Assembly (NCBI GenBank): GCA_016793465.1
Contig: JAEUJW010000040.1
Coordinates: 186,001 to 250,000 of the forward strand
Direction of reading: 5' to 3'
Source of the DNA: Myxococcales bacterium
GTDB taxonomy: Bacteria > Myxococcota > Polyangia > Nannocystales > Nannocystaceae
DNA length: 64,000 nt
Position 1 is the stretch's first letter; each line of letters opens with the position of its first letter. This document shows, in pieces, positions 33,359-41,694 of the stretch. The translations under genes were made by a program, and so were the position numbers. The notes beneath the pieces were generated by a model. It saw only the letters and a list, made by a program, of their open reading frames with translations. It was not told the DNA's origin and made no database searches.

Positions 33359-34537
33359 TCAGTTTTTCGGCGGGGCGGGATCGCGTCTCCGTCCCGTCTC
33401 CGGTTTCGACGTCGCGCGCGCCGCCCGCTCGTGGAAGGCGGCGAGGACATCGATCGCGCTCACCGTCGCCGCGGGGGCGAGGTGCATGTAGTCGTTTGTG
33501 ATCGCCACGGAGCTGTGCCCCGCGAGGTCACGGATCGCGGTGACGGGCTGGCCCGCCATCGCCAGGTGCGAGCAGAACGTGTGCCGGAGCGTGTGCACGC
33601 CCTTGATCGGCACGTTCGCCAGGGTGTGGGTGGCCTCGAGCCACTCACGCGTGACCGAGCGGGTGACAGGGTCACCCTCCTGGCCGTAGCGTCCCTGACT
33701 GCGAGTCAGGACGCGGGCTGCCCGGTTCGGGTCCTGTCCCCCGAGCTCGCGCAGCGCAGCGCGTAGGCGCGGCGTCATGCTGATGCTCCGCGGCTTGCCG
33801 CCCTTGGGCGGGCCGAGGTGCCCCTGCCAGTCCGCGACCTCGACGTGGACCTTGTCCGCGGCGAAGTCGACGCGGACCCAATCGAGGGCGATGATCTCAC
33901 CGATGCGGAGCCCCGCGTCGCCGCCGAGGAGCACGAGCACCAGGGCCCGCGGGTCCGTCATGGTCGCGGCGGCGACGAGGCGCTCGTAGTCCTCGGGCTG
34001 GTAGAACGGGTGGCGGCCGCCCTTGTTCTTGATGCGCTTGATCTTCGGCATCGACCCGATGTGCTTCGCGTCGATCGCCGCCTTGAGGATCTGCCCGAGT
34101 AGTTGCAGGAGCTTGTTGATCGTGCCGACCGCGAGCTCGAGCAGCTTGACCTTCTTGATGTCGTCGTCCGTGATCTGGTCCAGGCGCAGCGCCCCGAACA
34201 TGGGGAGCAGGTGCTCTCGCAGGTTCATCTCCATGCTCGCCGCCGTGCTCGGCGCGAGACGGTTCGCGCGGATGTGGTCGCGCACGAAGCGCTCGGCGAA
34301 CTCGCCGAAGGTGAGCGTCGGTGCCCTCGCTTTCTCCACCCGCGCGGACAGGAAGGCGTTCGCCTTCGTCCGTGCCCAGCGTTCAGTGGCGGTGCGGGAG
34401 CCGTGCGGCGACTTCCATCGCCGCCGGATCTCCTTCCCGTCTGTCGAAAGCATGAGCACGTTGGCCTCGAGGTTCGTGGTGCCCTTGTAGTGGGCGATAG
34501 TGATCTTGGTGATCTCTCCGATGGTCGTGACTGGCAT
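33359..34537 (-). CDS. Tyrosine-type site-specific integrase
   Basis: A 392-residue phage-type integrase. N-terminal arm and core-binding SAM-like domain (about residues 60-165; FAERFVRDHIRANRLAPSTA), catalytic domain about 180-370 with all active residues: Arg in GLRIGEI (about 209), HTLRH (His and Arg, about 320), GHSS (His, about 343) and the nucleophile Tyr in NDYMHL (about 350). A Pro/Arg-rich tail follows. The ATG at 34537 is preferred; a 20-residue longer frame exists. Its 3' end points at the junction only about 15-30 bp away, which supports the attachment site there. Confidence 0.93.
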   Translation of the reverse strand: MPVTTIGEITKITIAHYKGTTNLEANVLMLSTDGKEIRRRWKSPHGSRTATERWARTKANAFLSARVEKARAPTLTFGEFAERFVRDHIRANRLAPSTAASMEMNLREHLLPMFGALRLDQITDDDIKKVKLLELAVGTINKLLQLLGQILKAAIDAKHIGSMPKIKRIKNKGGRHPFYQPEDYERLVAAATMTDPRALVLVLLGGDAGLRIGEIIALDWVRVDFAADKVHVEVADWQGHLGPPKGGKPRSISMTPRLRAALRELGGQDPNRAARVLTRSQGRYGQEGDPVTRSVTREWLEATHTLANVPIKGVHTLRHTFCSHLAMAGQPVTAIRDLAGHSSVAITNDYMHLAPAATVSAIDVLAAFHERAARATSKPETGRRRDPAPPKN

Positions 34538-34560
34538 GGGAACTCCATGACAGCCCGCAA

Positions 34561-34580
34561 GCGCGGTCTTAATACCGCGC
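34561..34580. promoter_or_regulatory. Perfect inverted repeat upstream of the integrase
   Basis: GCGCGGT (34561-34567) and ACCGCGC (34574-34580) separated by CTTAAT, 24 bp before the integrase start. It could be an operator or excision-factor site. Nearby, CCTAG occurs three times (34614-34636). Confidence 0.4.
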
Positions 34581-34751
34581 GACTGCGAGCCTTGCAAGGA
34601 CTCAGGCAGATCAACCTAGCTAGCAACCTAGCCGATGATAGCCCGTAGCGTCAACTGCGCGGCGCCCACGGGTCCGGCGGGAGGCGGCTCGGGACGAGGA
34701 TCCGGGTCCATGTGTCTCTGTTTAGAACAGACTCGGCGTTGACCGATCTAG

Positions 34752-35375
34752 CTATTCCGGGCCAGGCTGACCTTTTGCTTCAACCCGCGCTAAATGAACA
34801 AACGCTGCTATCGAAGAAACGTGAAAAAGCACCACCCAGACAAAGGGTATGGCTTCGAATCCCTCGAGGGCAAGGAAGGGGATCACACCTACCGCAAGGC
34901 AGCCAACTACACGCAAGACCAACACTGTCCCGCGAGAACCTACCAGCGGAGCCACGCTCTGAATCGCGCCCAGAAAAAGCGCCATCCAACTCAACTGGTA
35001 GAATACCCGCCAAGTCATGAGTGCCGTCGCAGCATCAGCGGGGGACAGATCCAACATGCGATTAACAAAAGAGATTTTATATTCGTTCTCCAGAAAATCA
35101 AGAACGACAGCCATTCCGCCCAAGCATAAAGCAATCGTTGCATTTACGAACAGTCCGCGACTACGCAGAAGGCTGTGCAATCCCAGCCAAAGGACAGAGT
35201 GGCACAAAAGGTAGACCGAATCCACAGCGGTATTAATTCGAATGACGTCGAGCGCATCCTTGAGATCCGCCCGAGGACCCTGCAGCACGGACTCCGGCGA
35301 AGGGGCAGGAAAAGCGGCGAGAACGCACAAACACGCCAACGCAACGCTGGAGAAGACTGCCGCCGTTCGGTACAT
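34752..35375 (-). CDS. Five- to six-TM membrane protein, cargo operon gene 3
   Basis: A 207-residue integral membrane protein. Hydrophobic helices are visible at the N-terminus (AAVFSSVALACLCVLAAF), VDSVYLLCHSVLWLGLHSLL, ATIALCLGGMAVVLDFL, FYQLSWMALFLGAIQ, TVLVLRVVGCLAVGVIPFL and WVVLFHVSSIAAFVHLA. I do not recognise a family. GC content is far below the flanks. The gene follows the 490-residue membrane protein gene by 12 bp and is the last of three. A TTG at 35384 is an alternative start. Confidence 0.7.
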   Translation of the reverse strand: MYRTAAVFSSVALACLCVLAAFPAPSPESVLQGPRADLKDALDVIRINTAVDSVYLLCHSVLWLGLHSLLRSRGLFVNATIALCLGGMAVVLDFLENEYKISFVNRMLDLSPADAATALMTWRVFYQLSWMALFLGAIQSVAPLVGSRGTVLVLRVVGCLAVGVIPFLALEGFEAIPFVWVVLFHVSSIAAFVHLARVEAKGQPGPE

Positions 35376-35387
35376 TGAGATCAATCT

Positions 35388-36860
35388 CTACTTTACCGCG
35401 GAGATTAGCGCAATCACACTGCCGATGGCTTCTCTGATAGGATTAACTAACTTCTGGATCGCGCCAGCAGTCTGAATGAGCGCATCGCCGAAAGCTTGAA
35501 GTATGCCTGGTCGTGGCGTTTTCGACTGCGCCTCAGTTGCAAACGATTCAAAATCTCTCCGCGTCGTATCCCGCTGTTCTGAAGGGAGGGCAGAACAGAG
35601 TTCTGACACAACATCTTGAAGTTGCTTCAGGGATCGCACTAATTCTGACGTTTCCGCTCCGGTAGAGGCTTGGTTAAAGCTACCAACGATGTCCCCGGTG
35701 CTAACTTCGCCTCCTACAATGCCATGAGCATGCCCTACTTTCGTAATGTGCATTTTCTCTGCCATGTGAACCTGGATGCTGACCGGCGATGGTAGCCCGT
35801 CTGCTCGCAGCCTGTCAAGAACTAGTCCGAGCGATGAGTGTTTCCAAACGCGGCTCGTAGGCTCAGCGACACCCTCATATGAAGACGTTGCTCTTGTACC
35901 CAGCTCAAAAATGCGCGCCACTCTTGATATCGCCACGATGAGCCCGGTAACAGTAATCAATCCAAGAGCAACAAGAAGCTGCCGATTTGTAATCGCAGAA
36001 GAGAACACGAGTATCAATAAACTAGGGATCAGCGCAGTCGTTGCAAGAGTCGCGGCTGCACGAGTTCTAACCCGCTGAAACTGTTCCTCCCCTGGGGTCC
36101 GGGTTGAAGCATCCCTTCGGAGATCCTCTAGTGCGCGTAAGCAACCGACAAGCACGAACGCCTGCCCTAAACTCCACGTAACCTCGAATGGATGCAGCTT
36201 TGTTAAAGCAGAACCAGCCTCTAGACCGCGCAATATAAAATCAGTGGCCACCAGAATGGTGTATCCAAATACCAGCAGTGCAATCCTCCCGTATGGAATT
36301 AGCAGAAAGGTAATCAGTGCTGTGGTTGTAGTTAATAGCTGAATCGCCGTAAACGCGACATGGAAGATCAGGCTGATTGAGTCTTCACCAAGGAGTTCTA
36401 GCGTAGGCCAATATTGGAAGAAAAACACACCAGCTAGTCCAGTCAGAAGCACTGCCGCCACGAGAAAAAAGATATTCGGTGTTTCTTCCAGTCGAGGGGC
36501 CGCAAGAACCGCTCTGCCCCAGAGAACCGCCCACCCGATAAGAAATAGCAGGTAAAATGAAAAATACCACAATGCTCTCGGATCTGTATTCGTGTCCATC
36601 CCCAATATGTTTACAGAGTACCCGTAAACACTGTCCGAACATGCGGCAACAACCGACGTGACAGCCAACGTTGAGAAAATTACACGTTCAGACTCAGGAG
36701 CGGCTCGTGCACAACGTAGTGCGATCCAAATGATGCTTACATCAAGCGCTAGTTGGCAACCAATGTTTAGCCAAGCAGCAAGAGCTAACGCTCCAATACG
36801 CTTGAGTACAAAATAGGCCACGAAATAGCACAGGTATCCAGAGAGGATGGACCAGTGCAT
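35388..36860 (-). CDS. Polytopic membrane protein with soluble C-terminal domain, cargo operon gene 2
   Basis: A 490-residue protein. Residues 1-240 hold about eight TM helices, with two more at about 275-330 (TLATTALIPSLLILVFSSAI; LLVALGLITVTGLIVAIS). The C-terminal 150 residues are soluble: VQVHMAEKMHIT then GHAHGIVGGEVSTGDIVGSF, a repetitive strand-rich stretch, followed by a helical segment (SELVRSLKQLQDVVSELCSA) and a final amphipathic region. The Gly/Val-rich stretch plus short helical bundle is seen at the end of effector proteins in several bacterial conflict systems, but I cannot name the family. Starts 3 bp after the cyclase gene. Low GC and non-host codon use indicate recent transfer. 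Confidence 0.65.
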   Translation of the reverse strand: MHWSILSGYLCYFVAYFVLKRIGALALAAWLNIGCQLALDVSIIWIALRCARAAPESERVIFSTLAVTSVVAACSDSVYGYSVNILGMDTNTDPRALWYFSFYLLFLIGWAVLWGRAVLAAPRLEETPNIFFLVAAVLLTGLAGVFFFQYWPTLELLGEDSISLIFHVAFTAIQLLTTTTALITFLLIPYGRIALLVFGYTILVATDFILRGLEAGSALTKLHPFEVTWSLGQAFVLVGCLRALEDLRRDASTRTPGEEQFQRVRTRAAATLATTALIPSLLILVFSSAITNRQLLVALGLITVTGLIVAISRVARIFELGTRATSSYEGVAEPTSRVWKHSSLGLVLDRLRADGLPSPVSIQVHMAEKMHITKVGHAHGIVGGEVSTGDIVGSFNQASTGAETSELVRSLKQLQDVVSELCSALPSEQRDTTRRDFESFATEAQSKTPRPGILQAFGDALIQTAGAIQKLVNPIREAIGSVIALISAVK

Positions 36861-36863
36861 AAG

Positions 36864-37502
36864 CTAACTCTGGAAGAGAATCGCACGCACAGGAGATGCT
36901 TCCGTTTCGAGGAGACGTAGAGGCAGTCCTACAAATTCATAGATGCCTTCTGTCACATTATTGAGATCTAGGCAGACATAAACGGGCAGCCCGGCTTTCG
37001 CCATCAACATGTGTGACGGGAATGTTGTGGTTTCGTATGGATCAATGCTGTAATAGTCGAATCCCAACGAGCGCGGTGAGACGGAAAGCAATTTTTCGAC
37101 GGTTTCCGGAGCGAGAAACGAATATGCCTCAGCAAATGACGGTTCATGAAGAATTTTCGAGTTCGATGTCTTAATTAGAATATGGCAATCGTCGGCTAGG
37201 CGAGACATGTCGAGATGTTCGGGGCGAATCTGACGCTCGCTATCTTTCAAGTCAAGCACCACAGCCCGCCCCACGAAGCAAGACATTGGCAATTTATCAA
37301 CCGTGGCTCCGCCATGAATAAAGTGAGCGGGGGCATCAATGTGAGTGCCCACATGGCAATTGAGATGGATCTCAGACGAAGTCAATATAGCGCCAGACTC
37401 GATATCGCTTAGTCGTCGAATCTGTGGATGAGGATCGCCAGGGTAAACCACGGTGGCTGATGAGAGAGGTAGAGTGATGTCAATCGCTGGACGTGCTCTC
37501 AT
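36864..37502 (-). CDS. Cyclase / kynurenine-formamidase-family hydrolase, cargo operon gene 1
   Basis: A 212-residue protein of the metal-dependent cyclase family (PF04199), which includes bacterial kynurenine formamidase and isatin hydrolase. The signature HxGTHxDxPxH is present as CHVGTHIDAPAHF (about residue 50), the Zn/Mn-binding site; further family features are ITLPLSSATVVYPGDP and FDYYSIDP. It acts on amide or lactone bonds; the substrate is unknown. First gene of the low-GC trio. The ATG at 37502 gives the normal N-terminus (MRARPAIDITLPL). Confidence 0.8.
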   Translation of the reverse strand: MRARPAIDITLPLSSATVVYPGDPHPQIRRLSDIESGAILTSSEIHLNCHVGTHIDAPAHFIHGGATVDKLPMSCFVGRAVVLDLKDSERQIRPEHLDMSRLADDCHILIKTSNSKILHEPSFAEAYSFLAPETVEKLLSVSPRSLGFDYYSIDPYETTTFPSHMLMAKAGLPVYVCLDLNNVTEGIYEFVGLPLRLLETEASPVRAILFQS

Positions 37503-37574
37503 TGTGTGGAAAATCATAACCGATAAGACCGCGCTTGATAGAGCCCGCAAATGAGGACTTAGTAAACTTCGGCA

Positions 37575-38156
37575 TTAGTCCCGGTGGGTGGACGCGAGCG
37601 CGAGGAGCGCGAGGAGCACGCCGGCCGTGGCGACCTTGCGCGTTGTCGTCACCGGCTGCATGGCGACCGCGCCCGGGGTGGAATCCACGCCGCCGCCGGC
37701 CCAGCGCGCACCGGGGTAGAGGGAGGCGGTGAGGGTCCAGGGTTCCACGAACACAGGGAAGAGGTTCCCGGGCGAGCCGGCGATCCGGTGGAGCTCGTGG
37801 AGGGCGGCCACCGGATCCGACACGTACTCGAGGACGCACGAGACGTAGACCACCGCAGAGTCGTCGGCCAGGTCCGCGACCGGCCCCTTGGTGATGTCGG
37901 CCGCTCGCGTCACCTGGCACATCGGACAGCCGTTCATGTCGACGCAGAGATCGCCGCAGCCGTAGGCTCGGACGATCCGGGTGTGTGCCCCGGCATCGGG
38001 GTCGCCGACCACGACAAGCGGGCGCTGTAGCAGTGAGGCACGCCGCGCGGCGGCGTCGAACACTCGCCGACGAGACTCGAAGCGGTGAAGGGCCGCCCCG
38101 AGCTCGGTGATGAGGGCCCCGCCCAGGGCGAGGCGGGCCAAGCTTCGGATGGTCAT
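37575..38156 (-). CDS. SAM-methyltransferase-like protein with C-terminal TM
   Basis: A 193-residue protein, last gene of the long operon. LLQRPLVVVGDPDAGAHTR corresponds to the glycine loop of class I methyltransferases in modified form, and SAVVYVSCVLEYVSDPVAAL with LHELHRIA matches the DxxxxxxVLEHVxDPxxAL motif of methyltransferase type 11 proteins. A CGDLCVDMNGCPMC Cys cluster lies between. The end is a hydrophobic helix (VATAGVLLALLALAS) and HRD, so it is probably tail-anchored. The GxGxG loop is poorly kept, so activity is uncertain. Confidence 0.5.
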   Translation of the reverse strand: MTIRSLARLALGGALITELGAALHRFESRRRVFDAAARRASLLQRPLVVVGDPDAGAHTRIVRAYGCGDLCVDMNGCPMCQVTRAADITKGPVADLADDSAVVYVSCVLEYVSDPVAALHELHRIAGSPGNLFPVFVEPWTLTASLYPGARWAGGGVDSTPGAVAMQPVTTTRKVATAGVLLALLALASTHRD

Positions 38157-38183
38157 GGTCGTTGTCTCCCTGAATCGATTCGA

Positions 38184-38801
38184 TCAGTTCGTGATCGGCG
38201 GCGGAAGGGCTGGCGGCTGCTGGGTCTTGCGGGCGCTGCGACCGGAGCGGCCCTTCTTCCGGCACGCCAGGACGCGGACGAGGATCTTGATCTCCTCGCC
38301 GTCGAAGTCGCGGGTGCTGAGGTGCCCGTCCCGCGTGCCGGCGGGGAACGTGACATCGACGGTGACGCCGCTCTCGAGCCGGATGGGGAGGACACAGCCC
38401 GCAACCGCCTCTTCGGGCGTGAGGCGGACCTCGTACGGCCTGGACGCCTTCGGTTTCTGGGCTTCGCCGGTCCGCATCCGCGAGACAACCCGCTCGGCGA
38501 AGTCGGACATGGTGCCGGGGAAGCTGTCCGCAGACTCGTCGGGCACCCATGCGAGCTCCTGGATCGCGGCGCTGTCGGCCGCCATCGTCCGGCGCAGGTG
38601 CGTGTTGATGAATTGCCGAACCCGCCGAGGATCTGCGCCGGTCGCCAGGGCCGTGTGGATGCAGCGGATGAGGTTCATCGTCGACCCGATCCCGGCGATG
38701 GCCACGTCAGCGAAGATCGCCGTCTGTTGCTCGGTCGATTTCAGGCTCTCCAGCTCCCGAAGAATGCTCTCGAGGATGTCTTGCAGCGGTACCTTCTCCA
38801 T
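38184..38801 (-). CDS. DnaJ C-terminal-like fragment protein
   Basis: A 205-residue protein. Residues 1-115 are helical (MEKVPLQDILESILRELESL). Residues about 122-180 read EVRLTPEEAVAGCVLPIRLE and VDVTFPAGTRDGHLSTRDFD, which resembles the peptide-binding domain of DnaJ/CbpA (EEAxxGxxxxI...VxIPAGxxxGxxLRxxGxG). There is no J-domain and no HPD. A Lys/Arg-rich tail ends it. A good ribosome binding site (GGGGAGG) precedes ATG 38801. A virus-encoded chaperone adapter is possible. Confidence 0.5.
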   Translation of the reverse strand: MEKVPLQDILESILRELESLKSTEQQTAIFADVAIAGIGSTMNLIRCIHTALATGADPRRVRQFINTHLRRTMAADSAAIQELAWVPDESADSFPGTMSDFAERVVSRMRTGEAQKPKASRPYEVRLTPEEAVAGCVLPIRLESGVTVDVTFPAGTRDGHLSTRDFDGEEIKILVRVLACRKKGRSGRSARKTQQPPALPPPITN

Positions 38802-38854
38802 CTTCGCCTCCCCTCTCGTTCTCCACACACACCGCCCCGCGGCGCTTTGTCCGG

Positions 38855-39616
38855 TCACTTCTTCTTGGCGAGCTTCTCCTCCAAGTCGCGCGCCCACTCC
38901 AGCATCCAGGGTTTCGGCGGGCACGTCTCCGCCTCGGCCTTCTGCGACGCCGCGAACCGCTCGAAGAAGGTGCCCAGGCGGGCGATCCCCTCCTTCTCGC
39001 GCGCGTCGAGCGGCGGCAGAGGGTCCTGCCGCTCGTACGGGGCGTCATCCGGCGGGAGGAGACCGACGTGGCACAGCACCTCCGCCGCGAGCTCACGGAT
39101 GGTCCTCGCGCCGGCCGAGGCGGCGCCCAGCGGCGTCACCCACACCGGGCGGAGGCTCTCCCCCGTGGCACGCAGCGCGTTGCAACGGTCCAGGATGACG
39201 TTGACGCTCTCGAGTTCGGGGGTGAGCTGATCGTCCGCCAGGCGACGCCCGTGCCAGTAGTTCCGCACCCGCAGCACGTCGCCGACGACGGTGGCGGCCG
39301 TCTTGGCGGCGCTCCGCTCGGACGCCGCCCGGTCGACCGGGAGCAGGGTGAGGCTCGGCCGGAGCACCTCGACCGACCTCGCTCCCGGGCCGACGTCGAT
39401 CACGAGCAGGTCGACGTCGGACGGGAGGTCGTCGCAGAGGGCGTCCACCCACGGAAGACCCGCGAGGCGCATCCACGGGCGGAGGTTGTTCGCCCCGTCG
39501 ATAGAGGCGCCGGCGACCTTCAGGCCGAGTTCGGCCCCGAAAGAGATGATGTGAAAGGCGATCGTGGTGCCCCCCACGCCCCCGGCCTCGTCATGCCGAA
39601 CAACGATGATCTTCAT
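38855..39616 (-). CDS. ParA/MinD-like protein lacking Walker lysines
   Basis: A 253-residue P-loop-fold protein with the ParA/MinD strand order: MKIIVVRHDEAGGVGGTTIA at the N-terminus, SIDG, and DVDLLVIDVGPGARS (Walker B). The deviant Walker A should read KGGxGK[ST]T; here both lysines are replaced (AGGVGGTT). It may bind but not hydrolyse nucleotide, or be a structural adapter. Residues about 165-253 are helical and unassigned. Overlaps the upstream gene by 4 bp. Alternatives such as a packaging ATPase are unlikely without the lysine. Confidence 0.7.
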   Translation of the reverse strand: MKIIVVRHDEAGGVGGTTIAFHIISFGAELGLKVAGASIDGANNLRPWMRLAGLPWVDALCDDLPSDVDLLVIDVGPGARSVEVLRPSLTLLPVDRAASERSAAKTAATVVGDVLRVRNYWHGRRLADDQLTPELESVNVILDRCNALRATGESLRPVWVTPLGAASAGARTIRELAAEVLCHVGLLPPDDAPYERQDPLPPLDAREKEGIARLGTFFERFAASQKAEAETCPPKPWMLEWARDLEEKLAKKK

Positions 39617-40107
39617 GTCCTTCTCTCCTTGTCTTGCTGTGCTGCGATGGTCATCAATTCGAGTGCGTGCCAGCCGCCCCAGCGACCGCTGTCATGGAGT
39701 AGCCCGAACTTCTCGAGATCCTGGATCATGAGCCGCGACGCGGCGTCGTCGGCCGCGGCTGCCTTTTCACCGATGCTGCGGGGCGTCCCGCCCGTGCTTC
39801 GGAGCGCGTAGACGGGGCCCTTCTGATTCGGGAAGAGCTGGCTCTCGTGGAACAGTTCCAGGTTCATTCCCCGTCCGCCAAAGCGCAGCCGTGTCCAACG
39901 ACCGTCGACGTAGCTCTCGTCGGCGCGGGCCCGCAGGTACTCGAGGGCCGCGCTGTCGATGAAGATGTCCGAGCCGACCCGGAAGGTGCGGCCGAACGCT
40001 ACCGTGGTAGTTGGCGCCGTACGCCGGCCGACCATCATGCCGCTGAGGAACCCGGCGCCCACACTGAGCACCCCCCCGAACACCAGCCACTGGTTGGCGC
40101 GAGTCAT
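39613..40107 (-). CDS. Signal-anchored protein of unknown function
   Basis: A 164-residue protein with an N-terminal TM helix (WLVFGGVLSVGAGFLSGMMVG) followed by RR. The soluble part (YLRARADESYVDGRWTRLRF) is unassigned. A near-perfect Shine-Dalgarno (AGGAGGATT) precedes the ATG at 40107, suggesting strong translation. The stop overlaps the ParA-like start (ATGA). Confidence 0.6.
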   Translation of the reverse strand: MTRANQWLVFGGVLSVGAGFLSGMMVGRRTAPTTTVAFGRTFRVGSDIFIDSAALEYLRARADESYVDGRWTRLRFGGRGMNLELFHESQLFPNQKGPVYALRSTGGTPRSIGEKAAAADDAASRLMIQDLEKFGLLHDSGRWGGWHALELMTIAAQQDKERRT

Positions 40108-40108
40108 G

Positions 40109-40813
40109 TTAATCCTCCTCCGCGCAAACGTGCCGCCTCGCCCGCCGCTCGTCATCGACGAGCCCCGCCCACGCTGGCTCCGCGAGCTCGACCGGAATCC
40201 CCAGGGCCTCGAGCTGCGACGCGTGGATCGGCCAGGAGTGCGGGGCCGCCTCACCCATGAAGACGCTCATGGCCCGCTCGAGTGCGGTCGCCGGCGCGTT
40301 GGCGAGGCGTTCGCTGAGGGTCTGACGCAGGTAGCCCTCGACCGCTTTGCTGTACTCGGCGGCGAGCGGATGGAGCGGGTTCTGCTCGCGGTCCTGGATC
40401 GGCTGGATGTGCCTGGCGCGCTGGCCGTAGATGAGAGGGTCGACCGCCGAGAGCGCGGCGTTCTTGCCGAGCAGGAGCCGTTGGGCGTTGAGGGCGATGA
40501 TCGTGCCGCCAGAAAACGCCATGTACGGGACGACCGCCGTCGAGCGCGGGAACTTGCGCAGAGCGTCGGCGATCAGCACGCACGCGGCGACCTCGCCGCC
40601 GTCCGTGTGCAGCACGACGAACACCTCGTCGCCAGGCGCGTGCTCCAGCCGCTCGAGCACCTCCTCGGCGAACCGCATCGTGATCACCGGGGTGACGAGC
40701 GGGATCACGTGCCGCGGTAGACGCGAGGTCCGGGCGCGTCCGTGAAGCCACGTGATCGTGCCGCCGATGAGGGCGGACGCGAGGGCGGACCGGAGAATGA
40801 GGGTGCGAGACAT
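40109..40813 (-). CDS. SDH-type serine protease (ClpP/SppA fold), membrane-anchored
   Basis: A 234-residue protein with an N-terminal TM anchor (ILRSALASALIGGTITWLHG) and a ClpP/crotonase-fold serine peptidase domain like the serine dehydrogenase proteinase family (PF01972, related to SppA). Key motifs: VVLHTDGGEVAACVLIADAL (about 65-85), YMAFSGGTIIALNA with the nucleophile Ser in SGGT (about 100), then AVDPLIYG. The order and spacing match the family, which degrades membrane or signal-peptide remnants. A role in processing virion precursors is possible but unproven. Confidence 0.75.
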   Translation of the reverse strand: MSRTLILRSALASALIGGTITWLHGRARTSRLPRHVIPLVTPVITMRFAEEVLERLEHAPGDEVFVVLHTDGGEVAACVLIADALRKFPRSTAVVPYMAFSGGTIIALNAQRLLLGKNAALSAVDPLIYGQRARHIQPIQDREQNPLHPLAAEYSKAVEGYLRQTLSERLANAPATALERAMSVFMGEAAPHSWPIHASQLEALGIPVELAEPAWAGLVDDERRARRHVCAEED

Positions 40814-40815
40814 GC

Positions 40816-41694
40816 TCAGGCTCCTGCAGGCGCCGGGGCCGCGATGATCGGATCCCGCCTGGACGCGACGGACACGACGAGGGTTGCAAGTCCAAGGGTG
40901 ACGATCCCTCCTGCGACGTAAGGCGCCCACGCCAAAATCTTGGCGATGCCCTTCGCTGCCTGGTTCGCGCCGTCCGCGAGGTCTCCCGCGGTGTCGACGG
41001 CCTTCGCCGCGCCGCTCTCCACGGCGATGAAGAGCTGCGCGAGCGGGTTGTCCCGCAGGAAGTCGACGTCCCAACTGTTGATCGCGTTGCCCCACTTCGC
41101 GAGGAGCGGATCGTCGGTGGGGTCCTTGTCGAAAAGGCTGCCGTCGTTGATGACGCCCTGGTTGTCGATCAGGATCACGATCGGCGGGCTGCCCTCGTGC
41201 GGGAGGACCGTGAGCCAGGGGTTCTTGGTCCAGTGCTTGTCGATGCTCCGCAGCACGTCGCTGTACTTGAGGCGCGCGTCGGTGAGGGCGCCGTCCCACG
41301 CGTCCGCGTTGAGGGCGCGGACGAGGTCCGTGAGCGGGCCGCGGTCGGACTCGGGGATCAGCATGAGGGCGGCGAGGCGCGAGCGCAGGTCACGGCCCTG
41401 GTTGGTCAGGGCGCTCTGGAGCGCGAATCTGGCGGACGGCGGCTTTCCGTCGTCGGTGCGCAGGTGCCACTTCGGGTGGAGCATGGAGAGCACGCCCTCC
41501 TCGCGGATCTTGTTGCCCCACCGCGCCTCCTTGTCGGCGTTCGCCTTGTCGATGCCGTCCTTCGTCGCGGAGCTGTAGACCGCGTTGAGGATCAGCAGCG
41601 CCTCCCACTTGCGGACCTCGAGCTCGGCCACCGGGAGGACGGACAGCTCGTAGATCTTCTTGGCCAGAACGGCGATGTCCTTGTTGTCAGCCAC
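40816..41694 (-). CDS. Tail-anchored protein of unknown function
   Basis: A 292-residue protein starting at GTG 41694, which overlaps the upstream stop by 8 bp. Most is soluble and helical (AKKIYELSVLPVAELEVRKW; LFIAVESGAAKAVDTAGDLA); the C-terminus has one TM helix (APYVAGGIVTLGLATLVVSV) followed by SRRD and an Ala/Pro tail. It shares the C-terminal TM-plus-Arg design of several other operon products. No family recognised. Confidence 0.6.
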   Translation of the reverse strand: MADNKDIAVLAKKIYELSVLPVAELEVRKWEALLILNAVYSSATKDGIDKANADKEARWGNKIREEGVLSMLHPKWHLRTDDGKPPSARFALQSALTNQGRDLRSRLAALMLIPESDRGPLTDLVRALNADAWDGALTDARLKYSDVLRSIDKHWTKNPWLTVLPHEGSPPIVILIDNQGVINDGSLFDKDPTDDPLLAKWGNAINSWDVDFLRDNPLAQLFIAVESGAAKAVDTAGDLADGANQAAKGIAKILAWAPYVAGGIVTLGLATLVVSVASRRDPIIAAPAPAGA

